Positions 1-7,200 of a stretch of 10,876 nt of DNA are shown here, piece after piece; positions within the stretch are counted from its first letter, which is position 1; every line of letters begins with the position of its first letter. Source of the DNA: Candidatus Kerfeldbacteria bacterium (GTDB taxonomy: Bacteria; Patescibacteriota; Patescibacteriia; SBBC01); NCBI GenBank assembly GCA_016204645.1, contig JACQKI010000067.1, forward strand, positions 1 through 10,876. The letters are read 5' to 3'. The position numbers and the translations under genes were made by a program. The notes beneath the pieces were generated by a model. It was not told where the DNA came from and ran no database searches. It was given only the letters and a program-made list of their open reading frames with translations.

Positions 1-1
1 G

Positions 2-454
2 GCGCTTTCGGTCGCTGAAAACGTCGAGTTTCCGCTGCATTTCTTCAAGAAACTGACGGCGCGCCAACGCCTTGACAAGGTGATGACCGCGCTGGAAGAC
101 GTCGGCATGCTGAAATTCGCCGGGCACAACCCCAGGCAGCTCAGCGGAGGCCAACGGCAAAGAACGGCGATCGCCCGCGCGCTTGTCGGCTCGCCCGCGA
201 TCATCCTGGCCGATGAGCCGACGGCCAATCTAGATGCCAAGAACGGGCATGACGTCATGCTGCTGCTATGCCAAATTGCCTGTCAGGAACAGCGCGGCGT
301 GGTGATTGTCAGCCATGACAGCCGCTTGCGAAGTGTGGCCAAACGCGTCTTAACGATCGAAGACGGCCGGCTCGTCCGCGAAGAACCGGGACAGCATAAC
401 CTCGTCTGCACCATGCGCCATCACGCCTACCAGCTTGATGTCCAGCGGACTTGA
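2..454 (+). CDS. ABC transporter ATP-binding protein, LolD/MacB-like (5' truncated)
   Basis: The reading frame is open to the left edge, so the start and the Walker A motif lie outside the window; 150 residues remain. Visible motifs are the stretch after the Q-loop (ALSVAENVEFPL, residues 1-12), the ABC signature LSGGQ (47-51), Walker B IILADE (67-72), the D-loop ANLD (75-78) and the switch histidine in VIVSHD (H105). In the MacB/LolD/FtsE-type family these ATPases power MacB-like permeases that move lipoproteins, peptides or drugs, or act on the envelope. The last ~23 residues, after the usual IEDGRLV end, form an unusual tail containing CTMRHHAY (136-143). The permease is not in the window and may lie upstream. 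The stop codon overlaps a promoter for the next gene. Confidence 0.95.
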   Translation, partial: ALSVAENVEFPLHFFKKLTARQRLDKVMTALEDVGMLKFAGHNPRQLSGGQRQRTAIARALVGSPAIILADEPTANLDAKNGHDVMLLLCQIACQEQRGVVIVSHDSRLRSVAKRVLTIEDGRLVREEPGQHNLVCTMRHHAYQLDVQRT

Positions 455-479
455 CTTCAACCGGATTGTCGACTAGACT
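451..479 (+). promoter_or_regulatory. Sigma70-type promoter for the 491-1517 gene pair
   Basis: A -35 box TTGACT (451-456, 5/6 match to consensus) is followed by exactly 17 bp and a -10 box TAGACT (474-479, 4/6). The predicted transcription start near 486 is only about five bases before the ATG at 491, which has no Shine-Dalgarno, so the transcript would be nearly leaderless. The -35 box overlaps the TGA of the upstream ATPase gene. The motif match is seen directly; activity is inferred. Confidence 0.6.
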
Positions 480-490
480 GTAGCCGACCT

Positions 491-886
491 ATGCCCCGTT
501 TCCTGACCACGGCCGTCCTCGTCGCTTTCAGTCTCAGCCTCGTGCTGAGCGTTTGGTTACTGTCGTCTTGCAGCGCGCACACCCTGGCCAGCCTCCAACC
601 GTTTGCTCCCTACGTCAATGCTTGTTCTCTGTCAGTGGGCACTGAGCACGTCCAGCTCTGGAAAACGCTGCTGCTAACATTCGTACTGACCGCGACCATG
701 CTCGGCACCATCGCGTTAGTTGTGACGTACTTGCTGCGAATGAGCGACTTTGCGCGTCGGCTGTTGCTTGGACCACGGCCCGTTGTCGTTTCCATCGAAG
801 ATCGTTCACCGCCGATGAAGCGGTGGGACGAGCTGCGCGAAGCACTCTCCAGCGGCACGCTTCAGCTCGGTTCCCGCGCCCGGTAA
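491..886 (+). CDS. Two-helix membrane protein of unknown function
   Basis: I do not recognise this 131-residue protein. It has a hydrophobic helix at residues 6-25 ending in LLSSC, a short loop with two cysteines (C27 and C45), a second long hydrophobic helix at 58-82, then an RR-containing basic patch and a polar tail of about 45 residues that should be cytoplasmic. LLSSC could pass as a lipobox, but the second helix and the C45 partner fit a two-span protein with a possible extracytoplasmic C27-C45 disulfide equally well. It has no ribosome binding site, but a well-spaced promoter ends five to ten bases upstream, which supports this ATG. It sits between an ABC ATPase and a VKOR-like gene on the same strand, so a role in envelope transport or thiol redox is possible but unproven. 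An antisense reading frame across it has arginine-rich shadow-like composition. Confidence 0.6.
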   Translation: MPRFLTTAVLVAFSLSLVLSVWLLSSCSAHTLASLQPFAPYVNACSLSVGTEHVQLWKTLLLTFVLTATMLGTIALVVTYLLRMSDFARRLLLGPRPVVVSIEDRSPPMKRWDELREALSSGTLQLGSRAR

Positions 887-1043
887 CGAGCAACGCATTA
901 CCCCCAAGCATCCTACGTTCTAGGACGATTTTCGGCATCTCAAAACTTACCCTCGTCCTGATTCCTACCGCTGAAATTGCTTCATCTCCCGACTCCAATC
1001 TCAAATCATCACTCCTAAACATCCAACCACTAACCACTACTCC
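887..1043 (+). other. Intergenic spacer, pyrimidine-rich before the VKOR-like start
   Basis: This 157-bp gap has lower GC than its flanks and becomes a C/T/A-rich tract almost free of G from about 985 to 1040. There is no Shine-Dalgarno before the ATG at 1044, no convincing -10 box and no hairpin. The low-structure leader may help ribosomes start without an SD; that is inference. Confidence 0.4.
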
Positions 1044-1517
1044 ATGAAACTTCGCACTGCGTATAACACTATCTTGATTCTCGCTAGCCTCGGTCTGCTC
1101 TTGTCCGGCTACCTGTCGTACTGGAACATCTGGGGGCCGAGCTGCCACCAAGGACCGTTGAGCTGGCTGGTCAGCTGCGGCGGGCCGCAGAAAGTCCTGA
1201 TCTTCGGATTGCCGACCTGCGTCTACGGATTCTTCATGTACTTGGCCGTTGCCACGACCGCCGTTATCGGTCTGACGACCAATCGCCACCGCCCGGCGTT
1301 CGGTACGCTGATCGGCCTGGGCGCGCTCGGTACGGCTTTTGCCGGCGGCTTGATGCTCTACGAGATCTTCGTGCTCAAGCTGGCGTTCACCACCGTGCCC
1401 GCTTGCGTCTACGGATTAGTGCTCTACCTCGGGATCCTCGGAGCTGCTCTTGCCGCACGACGATCAACCAGCTGGACTCAAGCGCAGCCGCCAACCACCA
1501 GTCCGCCCCAGGTCTAG
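1044..1517 (+). CDS. Vitamin K epoxide reductase (VKOR)-like membrane protein
   Basis: This 157-residue protein has four predicted membrane helices (about 6-27, 52-77, 85-106, 113-138), the usual size and topology of a bacterial VKOR core. VKOR enzymes use a periplasmic cysteine pair plus a CxxC at the quinone to reoxidise a disulfide-forming partner. Here the loop after helix 1 has two cysteines (C34, C45) in GPSCHQGP and VSCGGPQK, and the FGLP of helix 2 matches the FGIP seen in VKORs. Where CxxC is expected, at helix 4, there is only PACVYG (C121, with Gly where the second Cys should be). Almost the same motif, PTCVYG with C59, stands in helix 2. So it is VKOR-like by layout but lacks the canonical active site. 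No thioredoxin-like partner is fused or adjacent. There is no Shine-Dalgarno; it is probably co-transcribed with the gene upstream. It could instead belong to a related, uncharacterised quinone- or thiol-binding family. Confidence 0.7.
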   Translation: MKLRTAYNTILILASLGLLLSGYLSYWNIWGPSCHQGPLSWLVSCGGPQKVLIFGLPTCVYGFFMYLAVATTAVIGLTTNRHRPAFGTLIGLGALGTAFAGGLMLYEIFVLKLAFTTVPACVYGLVLYLGILGAALAARRSTSWTQAQPPTTSPPQV

Positions 1518-1536
1518 GTTCTGACCCAACAAGAAC

Positions 1537-1565
1537 TTGACAGCGCCCTTGCCGCCGACTACGGT
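1537..1565 (+). promoter_or_regulatory. Possible promoter for the ketoacyl-synthase gene
   Basis: A perfect -35 consensus TTGACA lies at 1537-1542. Seventeen bases downstream is TACGGT (1560-1565), which matches the -10 consensus at only three of six positions. This is the best candidate in the 152-bp gap before the gene at 1670, but the weak -10 makes it uncertain. Confidence 0.3.
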
Positions 1566-1655
1566 GGGGGTGCTTCAGGTACGGGTATCAGCCCACTGAG
1601 CTGGCAGCAACTGCTGCCGCTGCTACGTTCACAAGCAATGCACTTTCCTCGCTGG

Positions 1656-1662
1656 AAAGGAG
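1656..1662 (+). promoter_or_regulatory. Strong Shine-Dalgarno fixing the start at 1670
   Basis: AAAGGAG ends seven bases before the ATG at 1670. It selects that start over the in-frame ATG at 1688. It is the strongest ribosome binding site in the window, where most genes have weak sites or none. Confidence 0.8.
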
Positions 1663-1669
1663 CCCTTCC

Positions 1670-2806
1670 ATGCACACTGACTACGGCATGCGGATTACCG
1701 GCATCGCCGCGTACGCCTCGCCGCGCGTGGTGACGAACGACGAGATTGCTGAGCGCCTCCGCCTGGCGATGGTGCAACTCGATGGTCGGCTGACGCGCGA
1801 GCGCGGCCAAGGCCTAGGTGCGGATGAACGGCGGAAGTTTATGACGAACCCGCGGTGGATTCAGAAAAGCATTGGCTTTACCGAGCGTCGGTTCTGCCAG
1901 CCCGGCATGGGAACGATCGACCTGGCCGTCGAAGCCAGCCGGCTCCTCATGAACCGAACCGGTGTTCCGCCGACGAGCATCGGCGCCATCCTCTTCGGCA
2001 CCGTCACGTCCTCCTACCTCTACTCCCCGCCTGATGCCGCGCTCCTCCAGGAAGCGCTCGGCATCCCGGCCTGGGATGGAGCTCTCCCACGAGAGACCTT
2101 CGGCGCCGACGTCGCCCTCGCCTGCAGCACCTGGGGCGCCGCCCTCCGGATCGCCTACCGCTTCATGGACGAAGTTGAACACGTGCTCGTCATCGGAGCG
2201 GACGCGATGAGTACCGCGATCAGCTGGCACGACCGGGCCTTCGCCTGCGTTCTCGGTAATGCCGGCACGGCGACGCTCTGTTCGCGCGTACCGCCCGAAC
2301 AGGACTGGTTCGGGTCGGAGCGGTTCTTCAGCTGGCTCGACGGCAGCCGGGCGGACGTCATCTCGACGCCGGTCGGCGGCTCGAAGCGTCCGCTCGAGAC
2401 GCACGAAGAACTCGACACGTACCAGCACCGGCTGCGCATGGACGGGGCACGGGTTCGCGAAGACATGGTACCGTTCATCAGCGGTCCCGGGATTGACGCC
2501 GTCCTGACGAAGGCTCGTCTGAACCTGGCGGACATCGATCACCTCGTCCTCCATGAAGCGAACGTCGTGCTCAACCGTGGCATCGTCGGGAACTGGCAGC
2601 AGCGCGGCTTCCGCGGAGCGGCGCTCGACGCCGGTGGTCGGTTCGGCAACACGACGAGTGCCAGCATCCCGCTCGCCCTCGCCCTCAACCCCGACGCATT
2701 GAGGATCGGAAAAACGATTGCTCTGGTAGCCTTCGGCGGCGGCTACTCGATGAACACCGCGATCGCCACGATCAAACATCCGTTCCCCGTGTGGGCGAAC
2801 GTCTAA
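1670..2806 (+). CDS. 3-oxoacyl-ACP synthase III family protein (KAS III / thiolase fold)
   Basis: KAS III enzymes condense an acyl-CoA with malonyl-ACP; relatives make HMG-CoA, long-chain ketones (OleA) or quinolones. The 378-residue product carries the full family triad: nucleophilic C152 in ALACSTWG, H295 in LVLHEAN and N327 in RFGNTTSASIP. The N-terminal ITGIAAYAS and VVTNDEIAERL and the C-terminal VAFGGGYSMN also fit the fold. It is longer than E. coli FabH (about 317 aa), mainly through an insert at residues 33-58 and one around 205-260 where the family dimer/substrate loops lie. No ACP, malonyl transferase or other fatty-acid gene is nearby, so the substrate is unknown. The gene is visibly GC-richer than its neighbours (45 of 60 bases in 2341-2400) with strongly C/G-ending codons, consistent with recent transfer or different expression constraints. 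It stands alone, with its own Shine-Dalgarno and a terminator-like hairpin after it. Confidence 0.92.
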   Translation: MHTDYGMRITGIAAYASPRVVTNDEIAERLRLAMVQLDGRLTRERGQGLGADERRKFMTNPRWIQKSIGFTERRFCQPGMGTIDLAVEASRLLMNRTGVPPTSIGAILFGTVTSSYLYSPPDAALLQEALGIPAWDGALPRETFGADVALACSTWGAALRIAYRFMDEVEHVLVIGADAMSTAISWHDRAFACVLGNAGTATLCSRVPPEQDWFGSERFFSWLDGSRADVISTPVGGSKRPLETHEELDTYQHRLRMDGARVREDMVPFISGPGIDAVLTKARLNLADIDHLVLHEANVVLNRGIVGNWQQRGFRGAALDAGGRFGNTTSASIPLALALNPDALRIGKTIALVAFGGGYSMNTAIATIKHPFPVWANV

Positions 2807-2820
2807 GACAAGGCTCTTTC

Positions 2821-2849
2821 CCCCGACCAGACTTGAGGACTGGTCGGGG
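2821..2849 (+). terminator. Terminator hairpin between convergent genes
   Basis: A perfect 10-bp inverted repeat, CCCCGACCAG (2821-2830) and CTGGTCGGGG (2840-2849), encloses a 9-nt loop. It lies 14 bp after the ketoacyl-synthase stop and 27 bp from the convergent gene's stop. A weak T-rich stretch (TGCTTTACATT) follows on the + strand and CTCTTTC precedes it, so it may act in both directions. The tract is short for a classic intrinsic terminator. Confidence 0.7.
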
Positions 2850-2876
2850 TGCTTTACATTGACCTTAGTTTAGTTG

Positions 2877-3194
2877 CTAACGGAACGTTTCGTAGATGAA
2901 AAAGCCGAACAGAACCACGGTGCTGACCAGCGCCGTCCAGGCTAAAGCCATCAATCCTCGGCTCAGCCGCTGGTCGTCAACATGGCGCTTCTGGGACAGC
3001 ATCATCAGCCACACGATGACGAACACCGCGGCCGCCAGCACGCCCTTGCCAACCCAGTGGTGCGTGAAGGTCGCTTTGAGCCAGTCTTTCAGCGGCAACT
3101 GTAAGTCGGCGATGATTGTGATTAACGTTATGAACACGACCGTGACTATCGTGGCGGCGACCGAAGCGAAGATGTTTTTTGCGCGGTCAATCAT
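2877..3194 (-). CDS. Small three-helix membrane protein, last gene of a three-gene operon
   Basis: I chose the ATG at 3194 (105 aa). It has a good Shine-Dalgarno, GAGGAAG at 3206-3200, five bases upstream, and the upstream gene stops two bases before it; the frame is open further upstream to 3332, but that would overlap the upstream gene by 136 bases. Predicted helices are at residues 8-30, 46-66 and 80-101. Between helices 1 and 2 is an amphipathic stretch with KDWLKATFTHHWVGKG, including the pair H45-H46 at the membrane edge. No known family is recognised. The tight coupling with the two genes upstream, all membrane proteins with histidines near helix ends, suggests subunits of one membrane complex. 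Confidence 0.82.
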   Translation of the reverse strand: MIDRAKNIFASVAATIVTVVFITLITIIADLQLPLKDWLKATFTHHWVGKGVLAAAVFVIVWLMMLSQKRHVDDQRLSRGLMALAWTALVSTVVLFGFFIYETFR

Positions 3195-3196
3195 AG

Positions 3197-3655
3197 CTAC
3201 TTCCTCACCGCCCCCGAGATCAGGACGCCGGACAGCGTGATGATAATGCCCAAGACTGTCGTCACGCCGGCCAGCCAGACGAGCGATCGTTTCAGGCCTG
3301 AGGAACTGGTAACCTGAGCGCTCACCAGCCAAACACTCAGCATAATAACCAGAGTCAGGAAGGGCAAGAACAGAAAAACGTGCTCTTTGGCTTCAGTCAT
3401 GACGGTGTGCGCCCAAGCGTATGCGCTGGCCGTAATCACGGGTTTAACCTTGGCGCCGTAGTAGGTCACGTAGTAGTGGCCGCCGGTCAGCCACGACAGA
3501 ACGATCGTGGTAAATCCGACCAAGCTCCACCACCGCAACCTCGACCACGCCGGCTCGCGCCGTAGCAGACCGATCCAGACGGCGTAGGTCGCGGCCACGG
3601 CCAGCACCCCCAAGAGCACGTGCAGGATCAAATTGATTTTTTGCAGTTCACTCAT
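3197..3655 (-). CDS. Four-helix membrane protein with conserved-looking histidines, middle gene of operon
   Basis: The start is taken at 3655, where ATG overlaps the upstream TGA as ATGA, giving 152 aa and likely translational coupling; a longer frame to 3724 would overlap the upstream gene by 73 bases. A weak GGAAAG lies about ten bases upstream. Helices are predicted at residues 9-30, 42-59, 93-114 and 123-147. Histidines fall at H12 (helix 1), H60 (end of helix 2, in TGGHYYVTYYG), H83 (WAHTVMTEAKEH) and H92 (start of helix 3). A four-helix protein with paired histidines near the membrane faces could bind haem or a metal, but no cytochrome signature is clear. I do not recognise the family. 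Confidence 0.85.
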   Translation of the reverse strand: MSELQKINLILHVLLGVLAVAATYAVWIGLLRREPAWSRLRWWSLVGFTTIVLSWLTGGHYYVTYYGAKVKPVITASAYAWAHTVMTEAKEHVFLFLPFLTLVIMLSVWLVSAQVTSSSGLKRSLVWLAGVTTVLGIIITLSGVLISGAVRK

Positions 3656-4146
3656 GCCGTTCGTCTTTCCGCTTTCCCAGGTCGAAAGATCAACGCCACC
3701 AAGAGCACCAAGCCGACGTACCAAGCCATGATCGCCACCAATGACAGCTCAAGTCCGCGCCAAACGCCGAGAATCAGCGCCGCGTACCAGGATACAATGG
3801 AAATTGATCCGCCCACCCACACGGGCAGTTTCCGTGTTGCCATCAGTAAGGCGTTTACCAAAATGACCACCGTCAAAATAAGTTTAGCCCATAGCCGCGG
3901 CTCGTAGAGTATCGCCCCTCGACCGCCAAGCCGGAGCAGCAAAAAGTAAGCAAAACCTGAGAGCACCAGCAGGATGATTCCTAACCGAAGCATCCCGTAG
4001 GTCAGGCTCAATAAACCGCCTTCGCTTTCGTCGATTTTTCCGTCACGCAGTGCGCGCCGGTGGAAGACTTCCGCAAAAGTCGCGCCGCCGACGCCGAGCA
4101 CCGTGCCGACGATGTGCGCGATCGTGATGAATGTTCGCCAATCCAC
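3652..4146 (-). CDS. Five-helix membrane protein, first gene of operon
   Basis: This 164-residue protein starts with GTG at 4146; an in-frame stop three codons upstream rules out a longer form. No strong Shine-Dalgarno is seen. Predicted helices are at residues 5-25, 52-73, 84-103, 113-130 and 134-154. The N-terminus AHIVGTVLGVGGATFAEVFH has H11 and H29 at either end of helix 1, and helix 4 carries SISIVSWYAALILG. The loop between helices 1 and 2 (30-48) is acidic and basic, hence soluble. It resembles small integral membrane proteins of unknown function (DUF2269/CopD-like in general look), but I cannot assign a family. It overlaps the next gene by four bases. Confidence 0.88.
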   Translation of the reverse strand: MDWRTFITIAHIVGTVLGVGGATFAEVFHRRALRDGKIDESEGGLLSLTYGMLRLGIILLVLSGFAYFLLLRLGGRGAILYEPRLWAKLILTVVILVNALLMATRKLPVWVGGSISIVSWYAALILGVWRGLELSLVAIMAWYVGLVLLVALIFRPGKAERRTA

Positions 4147-4229
4147 ACCTAGATGCTACCACCCACGTTCACGAGCGTCCATGCACAGTTTGAGAATGGT
4201 TCTTAGTACGGCCGACCGAACGCTCATTA

Positions 4230-4266
4230 CGAAGCAGCGGCCGAGTAGTGCCCGGCCGCTGCTTCG
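4230..4266 (-). terminator. 14-bp hairpin downstream of the giant gene
   Basis: A perfect 14-bp inverted repeat (4230-4243 with 4253-4266, arm CGAAGCAGCGGCCG) has a 9-nt loop and lies 21 bp beyond the stop of the 1595-aa gene. On the minus strand it is followed by TAATGAGCG rather than a U-run, so it is a strong hairpin but not a classic intrinsic terminator; it may stabilise the mRNA end or work with Rho. The rest of the gap 4147-4287 shows no gene; it must also contain the operon promoter for 4146, which I could not place. Confidence 0.6.
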
Positions 4267-4287
4267 CGGTTGCCGATCAGGTCTTCC

Positions 4288-7200
4288 TTACTTGGTTTTG
4301 AGCTTCTGGTACGTCACTTGCTCACCGTCAGCATTGATCACCTTAAGCGAGAAGCGCTTGTTTTTGGTCAGTTTTGAACTGTCGATGGTCACGGTTAATT
4401 TTTTCTCGCCGCTGGCTTTGACCTTCTTGGCGGGCGTCGTACCGTTGACCAAGACGGTTGCGCCTGATCCGAGGTTCGCGCCGGTGATGGTGACGGTCGC
4501 GTTCTTGGCGCGCTTGACCGTGGTCGGCGTGACCGTGCTGATGCTCGGCTGCAACGTCACCCGCTCAATCGTATTGTTGGTGACGCGGACGCGACGGGTA
4601 TCCGGACTGAACTGGCTAAAACCCTTCTTACCGCCGGTGAACCGCCAGCCGCGCAGCTGCGTGCCGGACTTGGTAATCAGCTGCTTCGAACCGGTTTTCA
4701 GTATGTCGAGCGGCTCGGCCAAGACCGTGCCGGACGCGCCGCTGTCGAGCGTGTAGGTCTTCTTGTTACTCAGGTCGTAGACCTTGACCGTTCGTTGACT
4801 GGCCGGAGCCAGCGTCAGGTCGTCGTAGCTGTCTCGGGTCAAGTCTTCAACGTCGATCAAGGCGCCCAGCCGGTAACTTTTACCCCAGGGTTTGATGGTC
4901 TGCGTCAGCTTGCCCTTGAGGCTGTAGACCTTGACCGCGGTGGCGTCAGACGACTTTCCGGCCTGGACCGCCACGATCACCTGGCCCGCCTTCTTGGTTG
5001 ACAGCGTCCCGACCGCGACGTTTCCCTTGTACTTACTAAACGGCGTGATCGTCTTCTTGCTCGAACCGCTGCCGATGGTGATCTTAGTTACCCCCTTGGA
5101 TTGCGTGGTCTTGACCGGCACCAGGGCTTTACCGCGTCCCTGGCCGCTGGCGCTGACCACGCCGTAGGTGGTAAAGTGGTCGGAACGCACGCAGACCGAA
5201 TTGTTATCGGTGTCTTGGGTAATGTTGTTCGGCTGCTTCCAGGTACCGGACCCCGAATCCCAGTAGCTCGGAACGAGCGAGGCTTCTTCCACGCCGATGT
5301 CAGCCAGCATGGCGTCGGTGTACTTGAAGCAGGCGGTAATCGTATCCTTGAACTTGGTAATCGGCTGTCCGTTAGCGTCAATCGCTTCGAAGTTGTAACC
5401 GTAGCCGAGCGGTTGAGCCGTCTTTTGGCTCTGGACGTTGATGGTCGGATTGGCATTGACGGTCACCGTACCTGAGCTGGCTAGGGCGTTGGCCGGGATG
5501 TTGATGGTGGTGCCGTCGCCCAGCGTAATGACGCGCGACTGGGTGGCGTCGAAGGATTCGGATACCGGCGGCGGAATCTGGAAATTGGCCGCGCCCAGCG
5601 TGAAGTTGACGGTCTTCGTCTTTTCCTTATTGATGGTCACGATTTTTTCGTCGCTGTGCAGGAAGGCGGTGCCTGACTGGGCGTTGGCGTTGCAGTGGTA
5701 GGTCGAGTTGAAGGTGTAGTTAAGGCTGTACGAACCGTTGATGATCGGCCCGCCGTTGTTGTTTCCGTCCTCACTCCAGCAGCTGACCCAGCCGTTCTGA
5801 ACGGCCTGGTTGTTGAAAGTCACGAAGCCGGTCATTTTGCCGTCGGCGTCGCGCAGCTTGAGCGTCACGTTGGCCGACTTGCCCGATAGGTTGACGCGCT
5901 CGAACTTCGGCGGCATGTACTTGCTGTCCGGCGGCAGGCCAGCATTGACCGTGTACTGATGACCGGAGAGTAAGCTGACGGTGGCCACGCCCTGATCATT
6001 CGTTTCCGAACCTGAGCTCAACATGTTGTCGAAGAAATCTCGTTCCTCGTCTTTCGTTTCCGCCTGCGCCCTGACCAGCCGCAAGCTGGCGACTCGCGAC
6101 TTGCGCACCACCGAACTAACGCTCAGCTTTCCGGACGAGCTGCTCGTCTCACCTTTAAATTCCCGTTCGCACTCGGCCTTGTGTTTCTGGCAGTACTGCG
6201 TGCACTCGAGCGCGTTCTTGCAGCCGCCCGGGCCCTCGGCGCCTGGCGGCAACTTAAAGTCGCGGCACTCTTTCTCGTTCTCCGGCTTAGAACAGTACTT
6301 GAGTACCTCCTCGGGCGAGCTGGTTCCGCCCGGCCCTTTGAACGTATCTTCCTGGCCACGGTCGCGTTCCTCGCTGCTGCGACGGAGGGCGTCGACTTCT
6401 TCATGGTTGTCGGTCCAGACCCAGACGCGCCGGGCCGGACTGCCGTCTGGATTCAGCACCAAGACCGATAAGCGGGCATCGCCGATCAGCACCTTGATGT
6501 CTTTCTGTACCCGCGTGCCCGAGGCCACCACAATCGCATCCGGCGATGGCGGCCGGTTCAAAAACCCGGATGATTGATCAAAGTTGTAGCCCAGCTGATA
6601 GGTCCCGGACAGTAGGCTGATTTCGTACGAGCAGTCGGCGTTGACCTGCGTGCCGTACCACTGGCCGCGTTCGGAGTTAGCGTACACATCGCCCCGGAAA
6701 CTGCAGTTCTTCAACGGCAGGCCCGAGCTGTCAGTCACCCGGCCGACGATGGCGCCGTCGTTCTTCTTGACCACAATGTCTTTCTCGATGGTTGCGTCTG
6801 CCACCAAGGTGATCGTCTGGCCGCTACTGGCCGAGTACTGACTGTTCGGCGGCATGTGGATGCCGAGCTCAGCCAGTGCAAAGAGTTTCGACGGTATCCG
6901 GAAGTTGAATGTTCCGCCGTTGACTGAGCCGCCGTACTCGCGGTAGCCGGCACCGGCCGTGGTGGTTAGCGGGCGAACGTACGCCCACCCGTAGAGATCG
7001 GAAAAGGCCTTGCCGGTATCGTCGACGATCTTGCCTTTAACCGTGACGTCGGCGTACGTCAGCTTGATGTTGACGCCGGATACGGTGGCCGTGTCCGAGG
7101 CGACGTAGACGTCCAACGACGGTCCATCGTAGACGTAGGTGGCGGTCTGGCCGCCGTCAAAGTTGATGAACCAGCGGCCGGCGGTCGCGGCCAGGTCAAA

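Noticed and set aside
615..1289. 224-codon open frame on the minus strand across the two-helix and VKOR-like genes
   Set aside because: Composition is polar and arginine-rich without motifs. Both plus-strand genes show clear membrane helices, and one has a promoter.
1814..2779. 321-codon open frame antisense to the ketoacyl-synthase gene
   Set aside because: The translation is Arg/Glu/Gly-rich with no family motif. The opposite strand encodes a complete KAS III triad, so this is a shadow of GC-rich codons.
3195..3332. 46-residue upstream extension of the 105-aa membrane protein
   Set aside because: It would overlap the preceding gene by 136 bases, and a good Shine-Dalgarno precedes the ATG at 3194.
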